64,000 nucleotides of DNA from Alphaproteobacteria bacterium. GTDB taxonomy: Bacteria; Pseudomonadota; Alphaproteobacteria; Micavibrionales; Micavibrionaceae. Position 1 is the first letter of the stretch. The number at the start of each line of letters is the position of its first letter. Position numbers and translations under genes: made by a program. Shown one piece after another: positions 44,602 through 52,528 of the stretch. A model generated the notes under the pieces. That model worked only from the letters and a program-made list of their open reading frames with translations, was not told where the DNA came from and searched no databases. The DNA lies in assembly GCA_013215815.1 (NCBI GenBank), contig JABSQP010000005.1, positions 62,001 through 126,000 on the forward strand, read 5' to 3'.

Positions 44602-45723
44602 GTGCCTATTTTACAACTATTAAAGAAATATTGGATCGGTCTACTTCTTGTAGTGGTAGTTATCATTGCAGGAGTATTTGCTGGTTCAAAACTTAATGGC
44701 AATAAATACGCAAACCCTGATGAAAAAGAACTCGCTCAAAGCTACGAAAAACTCTTCAACGCCACTCAAAAAGGTGAGAACATAAAGGTCTATGCGCCTA
44801 AAAAAAAAGACTCGAGAATTAAACAAATAAAAGGCCCAACATACGATGCGGCATCGCCGACAATGGGCGCCATACTAACTACCGTTCAGGGAAAACTAGA
44901 CTTCGAGAAACTGCAGATAGCTGTTTCGAAACCATTTGAATTAGTAAAAGAAAATCAAGCCCTCCTCTTCTACTCTCTTAAAGGTGATGTTGTTGCAAAA
45001 GAACTCATTACAAGCATTGATGGTAGTAACCCCGACACAATTATAGCCAGCTATACAGACCACCATATTCAATACATCAATAAAGCGGCATTAGAACAAA
45101 GCGGCGATATTGTTGTAAAAGAAGTTGGCCCCATCAAGAGAGTATCTAACCAAGGTATTATTGAAGAGAATGGAGAACATTTTATTTACGTAGCGAAAGC
45201 TATGAAAGATGAAAATGGAAGAACCGTCATTCTCTACAACGGACAAGTTATAGCTGCAGAAGTTCACAAGGTTCCGATAGACATACAAATTTCAGACGAT
45301 TGGAACACTCAAGCTAGTCGCAATATTCACAAAGCAGATCTTATAATACTCAACCCCAATAGCGATTTGCATGATGGCAAACTTGTTAAACTCAGAATCT
45401 TAAAATTCAAAGACGAGACATCAAGCATAACCGCTCAAGTAAAAGCGACAATGCGTCAGCAAGCTGTTATCGCCACACGTGAGGAACTAAAAAAACTGCT
45501 GGAACAATGCTCGCTAGCACAAGCAGCTCAAGCAAAAGTATTAGCCGAACAAGGCGACTCAGTAACTAGAGGAAGCTGTGGCAGTAACTCGGGAGGAAGC
45601 AGCTGTGGTGGTGGAGTTACAACTGACACTGCAGAGCAACATTCGGATGTCGATCCTTATGAGCTTTTAGGCATAGAAAAAACACTTCCCGAAAATATGT
45701 CTACGCCAGTTCCTTCAGAATAA
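44602..45723 (+). CDS. Membrane-anchored periplasmic protein of unknown function
   Basis: A 373-residue protein starting at GTG 44602. One hydrophobic segment at about 10-29 anchors a large periplasmic part with beta-rich sequence (GRTVILYNGQVIAAEVHKVP) that loosely recalls membrane-fusion adaptors, a helical stretch near 285-310, and a Cys/Gly/Ser-rich cluster (RGSCGSNSGGSSCGGG near 328-345). The ribosome site AGGGG sits very close to the GTG, so the start is uncertain. Its last 23 bases overlap the convergent phosphatase gene. Confidence 0.5.
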   Translation: MPILQLLKKYWIGLLLVVVVIIAGVFAGSKLNGNKYANPDEKELAQSYEKLFNATQKGENIKVYAPKKKDSRIKQIKGPTYDAASPTMGAILTTVQGKLDFEKLQIAVSKPFELVKENQALLFYSLKGDVVAKELITSIDGSNPDTIIASYTDHHIQYINKAALEQSGDIVVKEVGPIKRVSNQGIIEENGEHFIYVAKAMKDENGRTVILYNGQVIAAEVHKVPIDIQISDDWNTQASRNIHKADLIILNPNSDLHDGKLVKLRILKFKDETSSITAQVKATMRQQAVIATREELKKLLEQCSLAQAAQAKVLAEQGDSVTRGSCGSNSGGSSCGGGVTTDTAEQHSDVDPYELLGIEKTLPENMSTPVPSE

Positions 45724-46162
45724 AAGAACACCCCTCTTCCAGCATATCCAAAACAAGCTCAAAACCTATGAAATCACCATAATAAGGGTCAGGAACGTCC
45801 TGATTTGAAGCTTCAGGCATAAAGTCCGTAAACAATTTTAGATCAGCACGACACGCTTCAGGACGTATATCTTCAAGTATACGCATGTGCCCCTGATCCA
45901 TTGCAATAATCAAATCATAATCTTGAAAATCCTGAGTGGTGATTTTTTGCGCCGTAATACCACTCATATCAATGCCGCGCTTTGCAGCATGTTTGATTGC
46001 TCTAGGGTCAGAAGGTTCGCCAATATGATAGCCATGCGTTCCTGAAGAGGATATCTCCAACTTAGCCCCTTGCTGATTTGCCTGATGACGCAAAACAGCT
46101 TCCGCACTTGGAGAACGACAGATATTACCAGTACAAACAAACATAATTTTATGCATAGACAC
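45701..46162 (-). CDS. Low-molecular-weight protein-tyrosine phosphatase
   Basis: A 153-residue cytoplasmic enzyme. The P-loop FVCTGNICRSPSAEA places the catalytic Cys at residue 10 and the Arg six residues later; the general acid Asp is in VPDPYYGDFIGFE near 127. The family removes phosphate from tyrosine in proteins, often controlling exopolysaccharide kinases. No kinase is visible in the neighbourhood, so the target is unknown. Length is normal. Confidence 0.92.
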   Translation of the reverse strand: MSMHKIMFVCTGNICRSPSAEAVLRHQANQQGAKLEISSSGTHGYHIGEPSDPRAIKHAAKRGIDMSGITAQKITTQDFQDYDLIIAMDQGHMRILEDIRPEACRADLKLFTDFMPEASNQDVPDPYYGDFIGFELVLDMLEEGCSFILKELA

Positions 46163-46236
46163 TTACTACCCCTTTTGTTTTCATCTGTCCATAACCCCTC
46201 TTCATAGCTCGCTTATTGCTTGATTAATGCCTCCAA

Positions 46237-47076
46237 ATGTCTAATCTATGCGCCATGAATTCACTTCCTTTTGATCCTGAACAAATCGAGATTCGTCTAG
46301 CGCATAATGACGAGGAAATAGAAGCGGCACAACGTCTTCGCTATACAGTTTTTTATGAAGAGTACGGCGCTACGCCAAATGAGGAAATGGCGCGGGAAAA
46401 ACGCGACATGGATTCTTATGACGAAATCACAGATCATCTCGTTGTTGTAGACCATTCCATTTCAGAAGGATTGGATAGCATTGTTGGAACATACCGTCTT
46501 TTAAGGCAAAGCGTTGCCGAAGAGTACGGGCAATTCTATACAAGCGATGAATATGATATTTCTCCGCTTATTAATAGCGGCACAACACTATTAGAACTAG
46601 GTCGCTCCTGTGTCCTACCCAACTACCGCACGCGACCTGTTTTACAAAAGATGTGGCAAGAGATTGCACATTATGTAGCAGATCATGACATTGGCATGAT
46701 GTTCGGATGCGCCAGTCTTCATGGCACAAACATTGAAGAGCTATCAGAGCAACTTGCTTACCTGCATCACAACCATCTTGCTGAAGATCATTTATGCCCA
46801 AAGGCTGTTGAAAGCCGCTACGTGGACATGAACCTTCATAAAAAAGAAGATCTTGATGTCAAAAAGGCTTTCATGTCGCTCCCCCCTCTGATCAAAGGGT
46901 ATATCCGTTTAGGAGCCTCCATCGGTGAGGGTGCAGTCATTGATGAACAATTCAACACAACCGATGTTTGTATCGTCATGCCAACAGCACAAATTACAGA
47001 TAAATACCTGAAGCATTACGAACGCATCACACAAAAAACAATGCCAACAAACCAAGTGCATAAGGCAGCCTCCTAG
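46237..47076 (+). CDS. olsB: L-ornithine N-alpha-acyltransferase (OlsB-like)
   Basis: A GNAT-fold enzyme expected to transfer 3-hydroxyacyl chains from acyl-ACP to ornithine, the first step of ornithine lipid synthesis. At 279 residues it shows the family start (EIRLAHNDEEIEAAQRLRYT), DHLVVVDHS with IVGTYRLL, LELGRSCVLPNYRTRPVLQK, and FGCASLHGTN. ATG 46237 and ATG 46255 are both possible starts. The acyltransferase that would complete the lipid follows immediately, without any gap, which supports the assignment. Confidence 0.82.
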   Translation: MSNLCAMNSLPFDPEQIEIRLAHNDEEIEAAQRLRYTVFYEEYGATPNEEMAREKRDMDSYDEITDHLVVVDHSISEGLDSIVGTYRLLRQSVAEEYGQFYTSDEYDISPLINSGTTLLELGRSCVLPNYRTRPVLQKMWQEIAHYVADHDIGMMFGCASLHGTNIEELSEQLAYLHHNHLAEDHLCPKAVESRYVDMNLHKKEDLDVKKAFMSLPPLIKGYIRLGASIGEGAVIDEQFNTTDVCIVMPTAQITDKYLKHYERITQKTMPTNQVHKAAS

Positions 47077-47883
47077 ATGGGTACCGTAATCGCCTACTTA
47101 CGAGTATTCTTACTCGCTATTATTTGTTTGATTACAATACCTATTCAGGCATTAAATCTCTTACTTTTCAAGAATTCGTGTTTTTTCTATGTCGTTCCGT
47201 TCGCTTTTCACAACTCATTACGTATGACATTTGGAATTAAGCTAAAGATTGAAGGCGCCATTCAAAAAGATAAGCAAACCGTTTTTGTTGGCAACCACCT
47301 CTCTTACTTGGACATCCCTGTTATGGGTAGCCTTCTTAAGGCAAACTTTGTCTCTAAAGATGATGTTAGAGGCTGGCCTATTTTTGGATTACTCGCTGAA
47401 CTTTCTCGCACAATTTTCATTAGCCGCACACCATCAAAAGCCGCACAATCTATACAGCAGATGAATGATGCCATTAATGAAGGTCGCTCATTGATTATTT
47501 TTCCCGAAGGTACGTCCACTAGAGGAAAAGAAGTTCTTCCATTTAAATCCAGCTTTTTTGATATCTTTTTAAAAAATCAAAACAAAGACGATTTAAGCAT
47601 ACAACCATTCACGATTGGCCTAACAAAGACAAATGGCCAACTGGTAACGAAAGACCAAGATTACGACACATATGCATGGCATGGCGATATGGATCTACAA
47701 CCGCATATCTGGTCCCTTGCAAAGGGAAATGGTGCAGAGCTGACTATTACATTCCATGAGCCTATAAGCCTGAAAGGCTATGAAAACAGAAAAATTCTAG
47801 CTGTCGATTGCTTTGATAAGACGCAAAAAGGGCTAGAAGACACACAAAGCCATATCGAAAAAGAGCAACAAAAAGCTGCTTAA
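47077..47883 (+). CDS. olsA: Lyso-ornithine lipid O-acyltransferase (OlsA-like, PlsC family)
   Basis: A 268-residue membrane-associated acyltransferase. The catalytic HxxxxD motif is GNHLSYLDIPVMG near residue 75; the substrate motifs RTIFISRTPS and IIFPEGTSTRGKEV follow. An N-terminal hydrophobic segment (residues 6-30) anchors it. PlsC-type enzymes can make phosphatidic acid, but placement directly behind olsB argues for ornithine lipid synthesis. Start abuts the olsB stop. Confidence 0.8.
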   Translation: MGTVIAYLRVFLLAIICLITIPIQALNLLLFKNSCFFYVVPFAFHNSLRMTFGIKLKIEGAIQKDKQTVFVGNHLSYLDIPVMGSLLKANFVSKDDVRGWPIFGLLAELSRTIFISRTPSKAAQSIQQMNDAINEGRSLIIFPEGTSTRGKEVLPFKSSFFDIFLKNQNKDDLSIQPFTIGLTKTNGQLVTKDQDYDTYAWHGDMDLQPHIWSLAKGNGAELTITFHEPISLKGYENRKILAVDCFDKTQKGLEDTQSHIEKEQQKAA

Positions 47884-47942
47884 AAGCTTGATTGTTAAAC
47901 CAAACCCTCCTAAGACTAAGGAATATAAACAAGGAAAATACT

Positions 47943-48185
47943 ATGTCAGCCGTAGCGGAGAAAAAAATGGAAATCACACCTGATGAACTCGTTCGAATTC
48001 AAGCGTACTTACGTAGTAAGTTTGCAAACGAAGGACTTGCTGTACGTCCACGTTCTCAAACGACAGATTCTATAGAGGTTCTTTTAAACGGGGAGTTTAT
48101 TGGTGTAGTCTATAAAGATGAAGACGAAGGCGAAACATCTTATGATTTCAACATGGCGATCCTCGATATCGACCTTCCTGAATAA
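47943..48185 (+). CDS. DUF3126 family protein
   Basis: An 80-residue cytoplasmic protein. The block TPDELVRIQAYLRSKFANEG, followed by VLLNGEFIGVVYKDEDEG and FNMAILDIDL, is the hallmark of DUF3126, a short alphaproteobacterial family of unknown function. The start is ATG 47943, with AAGGAAAATACT upstream; the frame opens earlier at 47892. The following gene probably overlaps its end. Confidence 0.88.
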   Translation: MSAVAEKKMEITPDELVRIQAYLRSKFANEGLAVRPRSQTTDSIEVLLNGEFIGVVYKDEDEGETSYDFNMAILDIDLPE

Positions 48186-48633
48186 GCCTCTTACTTATTG
48201 CCTTATTATTGCTGGTTTAACCATTCCTACTTCATTGTGGGCGCAAGAGCCTGTGTTTTTTAAAGAACCAGAGACAACAAAAGAAAAAAGAGCTATCTCA
48301 TTTATTAAAAAAGATACACAAAGCACTGATAATAAATACAAAATAGCAAAAACAGATTTAAACACAGACTCCTTAAACGAGTATATCGTTAAGCCACAAG
48401 AGTGCCGATCCGGTACGATGTGCACACATTACGTTATCGCCTTCATGGAAGGGCTACCAATTGAACTATTAAGCATCAAAGCCCGCAAAATCACCATTGA
48501 TACACAAGATCAATATGGCGTAAAAAACCTTTTCATTTACGGTCACGAGACAAATGATTTCAAAAAAACACCGTATTTTTGGACCCCGGGGTCTTTTTCT
48601 TATAAACAAAATCTTGGTGTAAACACGCGTTAA
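48142..48633 (+). CDS. Small exported protein, uncharacterised
   Basis: About 163 residues if started at ATG 48142, which overlaps the DUF3126 gene by 44 bases; starts at 48118 or further downstream are possible. The N-terminal hydrophobic stretch (LTYCLIIAGLTIPTSLWAQ) is a signal peptide. The mature part has a Cys pair in ECRSGTMCTHYVIAFMEG and a C-terminal beta-rich segment. No family recognised. First of four consecutive exported proteins (48.1-52.05 kb). Confidence 0.5.
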   Translation: MISTWRSSISTFLNKPLTYCLIIAGLTIPTSLWAQEPVFFKEPETTKEKRAISFIKKDTQSTDNKYKIAKTDLNTDSLNEYIVKPQECRSGTMCTHYVIAFMEGLPIELLSIKARKITIDTQDQYGVKNLFIYGHETNDFKKTPYFWTPGSFSYKQNLGVNTR

Positions 48634-48674
48634 GTTTTGCGCTCGATCCCCAATTCAGGCTATCATGGTAGAAA

Positions 48675-50189
48675 ATGGGGTTATGCGTCTTGTTTCATAA
48701 AAACAAACAAAATCAATGGCTTTTAAGGTGGAATTTTTTCACAGGCATGGCCGTGCTATTCGTTTGTGTTGCATTACATAATGCCCCCTCAAATGCCCAA
48801 CAAGCAAACTGTACAATTCAAGACACATTCCCAAAGAACTACACCTCCCCACCATCCCACTTTGGCGCAAGCAGAAGTAGTGGAGCTCGTTGGCACGCCG
48901 GTGTTGACTTCTTTTTACCTCCAGCGAACAGCCTGAGTAATCCAACGGCTCCACGCACACGGGTAGATATACCTTTTGGGTGTCAAATTCACCTATACAG
49001 TGATGGGACAGCCATATGGAAATCTGACCCTACAGGATACGGTAACTACATGTTCCTCGGTTGTGGTAATCATGGCGGCGATGACATAACCTTAAGATAT
49101 GCCCATATTACAGGTTATGACACAGACACACAGGAAATCATCCAAGGTCGATCCGGTATTGAAACAGCAAGTATTCCCGATCACTATCACTTTGAAGTCC
49201 TCATAGGAAATGTGCCCGTCGACCCAGAATGTGTGCTTGGTTTAGAAAAAGGAGACGGCCCAAACTCCCCTATCCCCGAATGTAGACAGTGTCCAACCGC
49301 AGGAGGACCTGCCAACCTTTGCGACGCCAGCGTACGTGATGCACTTATCCGTCACAGCGACGTCTGTCACCGTGGCCGAATAACAAAAAGCGTTCCTTCT
49401 GGAACATCAACTGTTGATCCAAATCGCATGGGCGGCAACGGTGTTCAAGGCGATCCTAACGCAGGTGTCGGAACAAACCCTGGTACTTTCGGTGGACATG
49501 GTGATGATGGGCATTATCACAATCACGATATATCACCATCAGACGAGTATGGCGGTGATGTAGACACCCTCTACCCACCAACATCCACGATCCCCCCTCC
49601 ACCACCTAAAGCCCCACCGCCGTCAGGAACAACTGATGGACCGGCTGATTTGGTGATAGATGCAACTGGCTCACATGATGTAACTGGATGCGCCGTGGAT
49701 ACGTGGACGGCAATGGTGAACCAGGCTGTATTGGAAGCAAGACGCGAAACAATTATGTATCAAAAACTTATCGCCAAAGCGGACAGTGTTATTACATACA
49801 CATGCTTTGACGATGTGGTCCGTAATGCTGCGGCGAATATAGGCCCGATATTCAGTGAAACAAGTGATTGGGTGGATCGTACCGTTAATATATTACCGAC
49901 AGATGTAACAATAAGTCGCGAATTGGGCGCAGACTCCCTCGATGGATCATTAACAATGCTTGTTGATCAAATGATGGCCCCATACCTTACTCAAAGCTTC
50001 AGCCATGGTTTACTTGGTGAAACAGCCGGGTCAATTAGCGTCCCTTCTGGCGCCTGTTCGGTCATGGAAAACGTATGGAACGCCGCAAAATGTAAAAATG
50101 CGGACGCACCGTTTTATACATTTGAAGATCTTGTAACGAATAACGATCCGAGAGATGTCCCTTCCAGCTTTGACTGTGGAGCACCATAA
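48675..50189 (+). CDS. Exported M23 (LytM-type) metallopeptidase with a Cys-rich C-terminal domain
   Basis: A 504-residue exported protein (signal segment about 20-41). Residues 60-180 form an M23 endopeptidase domain with all the metal and catalytic positions visible: RWHAGVDFF (His74, Asp78), LRYAHI (His144) and DHYHFEV (His170 and His172). The family cleaves peptidoglycan cross-bridges or stems. A Cys-rich region, a His/Gly-rich stretch near 275-285 and a poly-Pro linker near 307-316 follow. The C-terminal domain (about 339-500) recurs in the gene at 51128. Target and partner proteins unknown. Confidence 0.7.
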   Translation: MGLCVLFHKNKQNQWLLRWNFFTGMAVLFVCVALHNAPSNAQQANCTIQDTFPKNYTSPPSHFGASRSSGARWHAGVDFFLPPANSLSNPTAPRTRVDIPFGCQIHLYSDGTAIWKSDPTGYGNYMFLGCGNHGGDDITLRYAHITGYDTDTQEIIQGRSGIETASIPDHYHFEVLIGNVPVDPECVLGLEKGDGPNSPIPECRQCPTAGGPANLCDASVRDALIRHSDVCHRGRITKSVPSGTSTVDPNRMGGNGVQGDPNAGVGTNPGTFGGHGDDGHYHNHDISPSDEYGGDVDTLYPPTSTIPPPPPKAPPPSGTTDGPADLVIDATGSHDVTGCAVDTWTAMVNQAVLEARRETIMYQKLIAKADSVITYTCFDDVVRNAAANIGPIFSETSDWVDRTVNILPTDVTISRELGADSLDGSLTMLVDQMMAPYLTQSFSHGLLGETAGSISVPSGACSVMENVWNAAKCKNADAPFYTFEDLVTNNDPRDVPSSFDCGAP

Positions 50190-50227
50190 TTTTGATAATA
50201 GCCAACGAAAAAAGCTATAATATAAGA

Positions 50228-51061
50228 ATGTTACGGTTTTTCGCGATATGCTTCGTTGCGGCTTTATTTCCCATGGAAACCAAAGCCCAATGCGCCACGC
50301 CAACTTGCATCACAGGAGAAATGATTGGCTTGGGTCAAAATGCCTCCGTCAATAACGCTGTTGTAAATAGTCAAATGAACCTGTTTACAGGTCAAAATGT
50401 ATCAACACAAAGTGCTGCCGCGCAAGCAGCGGCGGATGCGGCGGAAGCAGCTGCAGAGGCAGCAAACGCAGCTAGAGCAGCAGCAAACGCAGCAGCTAGA
50501 GCAGCTAATGCATTTGGAGCAACACAAGAAGTGATAGATGCAGCAAACAACGCAGCAGTCGCCGCAAATAATGCAGCGGCGCAAGCAAATAACGCAGTGA
50601 CATCAGCAGGCGCTTCTGCTTCGGCGACAAGCAACGTAAATTCAAATGCAGGAAGTTCTGCATCATCCACAGCAGCTTCTGCAGATGCCGCGCTAGACGC
50701 CGCGCTAGAAGCGGCAAACGCGGCAAGGGCAGCAGGTGCAACAGCGGAAGCAGATGCGGCAAGGGACGCCGTTGGAGACGCTCGTGCAGCAGTAAGAGCA
50801 GCAAACACAGCGGCAGCAGCAGCTTTAGGGTGCGACACGGCAACACCAGTTGGTGCTGGCGCCTATGTTTATCGATGGTATTCCCCTCACAAAGACGGGC
50901 ATAATATAAGGTATTTAGATAGGTTTTGTCTCATTCAGGGGTGCCATTTTGACATAGATATAAGCACAACACGTACAAACCCAATAACAGGAGTAGTAGG
51001 ACGAGGACCAACAGCGCCACGATTTGCGCGAGTAAGAAATCCAACCTGCGCTGTTCCATAA
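50228..51061 (+). CDS. Exported Ala-rich helical protein
   Basis: From ATG 50228 the product is 277 residues; the frame opens at TTG 50192. A signal peptide ends near ETKAQ. About residues 55-205 consist mostly of Ala with Asn, Glu, Asp, Arg and Ser (AADAAEAAAEAANAARAAAN), suggesting one or more long Ala-rich helices. The last 70 residues form a different, Cys-containing domain (ALGCDTATPVGAGAYVYRWY, FCLIQGCHFDIDI). It stands between the M23 gene (38 bases) and its paralogue. Confidence 0.55.
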   Translation: MLRFFAICFVAALFPMETKAQCATPTCITGEMIGLGQNASVNNAVVNSQMNLFTGQNVSTQSAAAQAAADAAEAAAEAANAARAAANAAARAANAFGATQEVIDAANNAAVAANNAAAQANNAVTSAGASASATSNVNSNAGSSASSTAASADAALDAALEAANAARAAGATAEADAARDAVGDARAAVRAANTAAAAALGCDTATPVGAGAYVYRWYSPHKDGHNIRYLDRFCLIQGCHFDIDISTTRTNPITGVVGRGPTAPRFARVRNPTCAVP

Positions 51062-51127
51062 ACAACATAATGAATAAATTAAGTCTACAGAATTGCTAAA
51101 ACCATGTTTTTTAAGGTACTATTAGAT

Positions 51128-52048
51128 ATGAGATTAAATTTGCGGGCCATTTTTACTGTCTGTTTTTCACTTGTGCTTGGAACAAGTTTCGGAGCCTATG
51201 CGCAAACCGTTGCTCCGCAACCATGCGACGCCAATTATTGGACCACCCTAGAAAACAGAGCATGGTTAGAGGCTGAGCGTGAAATCATGCAGAATCAAAA
51301 CCTTATTTTTAAACCGGACAGCGTCTTGGAATATGTATGTTTTGATACAATGGTTGACCATGTTGCCCAACATGCAGGAAATATTTTTTCCCATACAAAC
51401 TACTTCGGCGAAGATATCGTCGGGAGCGACACACAATTTGGTCTTCGTAACAGTTTAGAACGGGCTGTTGCTCTTGCCTTACGTGCATATAACGAGCAAA
51501 ACTTCTCTCATACCTTCCTTGGCGGACGTGCCGCAGACAGTGCCTCGGGAATAACTGGAATGGGTATGAACCCATCAGACCATCGTTTTGATGGCAGAAC
51601 GCGCCTCGGCACGTATGCTTGTGGCGCCATGTCTGCAGTCTGGCAAACAGCAAAATGTGCAAACTTCAATGGTAACAGTTCGTTTCAGGACGGTTTCTAC
51701 CCACTCGACGCTTTAGGCGCTGTTGGCGGTGGATCAGGAGTGTCCGGTTACCGGGATGCTGACAGAGAAACACGCATTAGACCGTCATCATGTGGTGCAT
51801 CATTTACGGCATGGGATACTTTCATGACCGCCATAGAAAGCCATAACAATACATCATTCCAAATACCGCTCCGCACTATTTATACTGATGTTTACAACAG
51901 AACACGTCCGGGAGCATGTGGCGCAGCGATCTCTACGGGCATTACTGTATATACATCAAGCGGTGAGCATCAGGACGGCGTTTGTACAAACCCTGGCTGT
52001 ACATATTCGGCTCCAGCTTCCGGTAGTGGAACAGGCTCCTGCAGCTAA
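51128..52048 (+). CDS. Exported protein sharing the C-terminal domain of the M23 gene
   Basis: About 306 residues from ATG 51128 (AAGG upstream; an earlier ATG at 51104 lacks one). Signal peptide ends near AYAQ. The mature protein aligns with the C-terminal domain of the M23 protein: CDANYWTTLENRAWLEAERE against CAVDTWTAMVNQAVLEARRE, then KPDSVLEYVCFDTMV against KADSVITYTCFDDVV, NFSHTFLG against SFSHGLLG, and AVWQTAKCANF against NVWNAAKCKNA. It lacks the peptidase. A Gly/Ser/Cys-rich tail ends the protein. Family not recognised. Confidence 0.6.
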   Translation: MRLNLRAIFTVCFSLVLGTSFGAYAQTVAPQPCDANYWTTLENRAWLEAEREIMQNQNLIFKPDSVLEYVCFDTMVDHVAQHAGNIFSHTNYFGEDIVGSDTQFGLRNSLERAVALALRAYNEQNFSHTFLGGRAADSASGITGMGMNPSDHRFDGRTRLGTYACGAMSAVWQTAKCANFNGNSSFQDGFYPLDALGAVGGGSGVSGYRDADRETRIRPSSCGASFTAWDTFMTAIESHNNTSFQIPLRTIYTDVYNRTRPGACGAAISTGITVYTSSGEHQDGVCTNPGCTYSAPASGSGTGSCS

Positions 52049-52050
52049 GA

Positions 52051-52452
52051 CTAATCTTTCTTTGTGAGTATATCTTTTACACCTTTTTTCAGGGCTGTAT
52101 TGTGTGGATTAAGTTCTAAGGTCTTCGCAACAATATCCAGCATCTTGGCTTGATCGACCTCTTCGACTTTATTAGCTGGAACATTTGCATGCGCCTGCTT
52201 TGCCGCTTCTCTTGCTTTATCTTTTGTGGCGGCTTCCTTAAGTGACCCCTGCTTGACCTCAGGCACAGCCTCTTTATGAACATGTTTTGGTTCAGCACCG
52301 ACCATTTGCGCGGCTAAGGGCGATTTTTCTATAAATTCTCTAACCTTTTCAAGTACCCCTGGTTCAGCTCTTGCTTTCGCTTTGCGCATTTCTTCAAAAG
52401 CTTCTTTCTCGATCTGCTTTCTTGTTTTTTTCTGAGTAAAAATGCGTCGCAT
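52051..52452 (-). CDS. Small charged hypothetical protein
   Basis: Start at ATG 52452 is supported by GGAAGACG upstream; the frame opens earlier but that part overlaps the waaA start. The 133-residue product is very rich in Lys, Glu and Ala (RKQIEKEAFEEMRKAKARAE), probably helical, with a C-terminal KMLDIVAKTLELNPHNTALK that has a TPR-like look. No family recognised. It converges with the exported-protein gene, separated by two bases. Confidence 0.55.
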   Translation of the reverse strand: MRRIFTQKKTRKQIEKEAFEEMRKAKARAEPGVLEKVREFIEKSPLAAQMVGAEPKHVHKEAVPEVKQGSLKEAATKDKAREAAKQAHANVPANKVEEVDQAKMLDIVAKTLELNPHNTALKKGVKDILTKKD

Positions 52453-52528
52453 ATTACGTCTTCCTCTTAATATAGTCGCTTGAAATTCTTTACTTTTTGC
52501 GCTTATTCCTTCTATATCATACCAGAAA

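Noticed and set aside
50392-50846. Long minus-strand frames rich in Ala, Cys or Leu opposite the Ala-rich gene
   Set aside because: They are shadows of the GCA/GCN repeats; the plus frame has signal peptide and non-repetitive C-terminus, the minus frames have neither.
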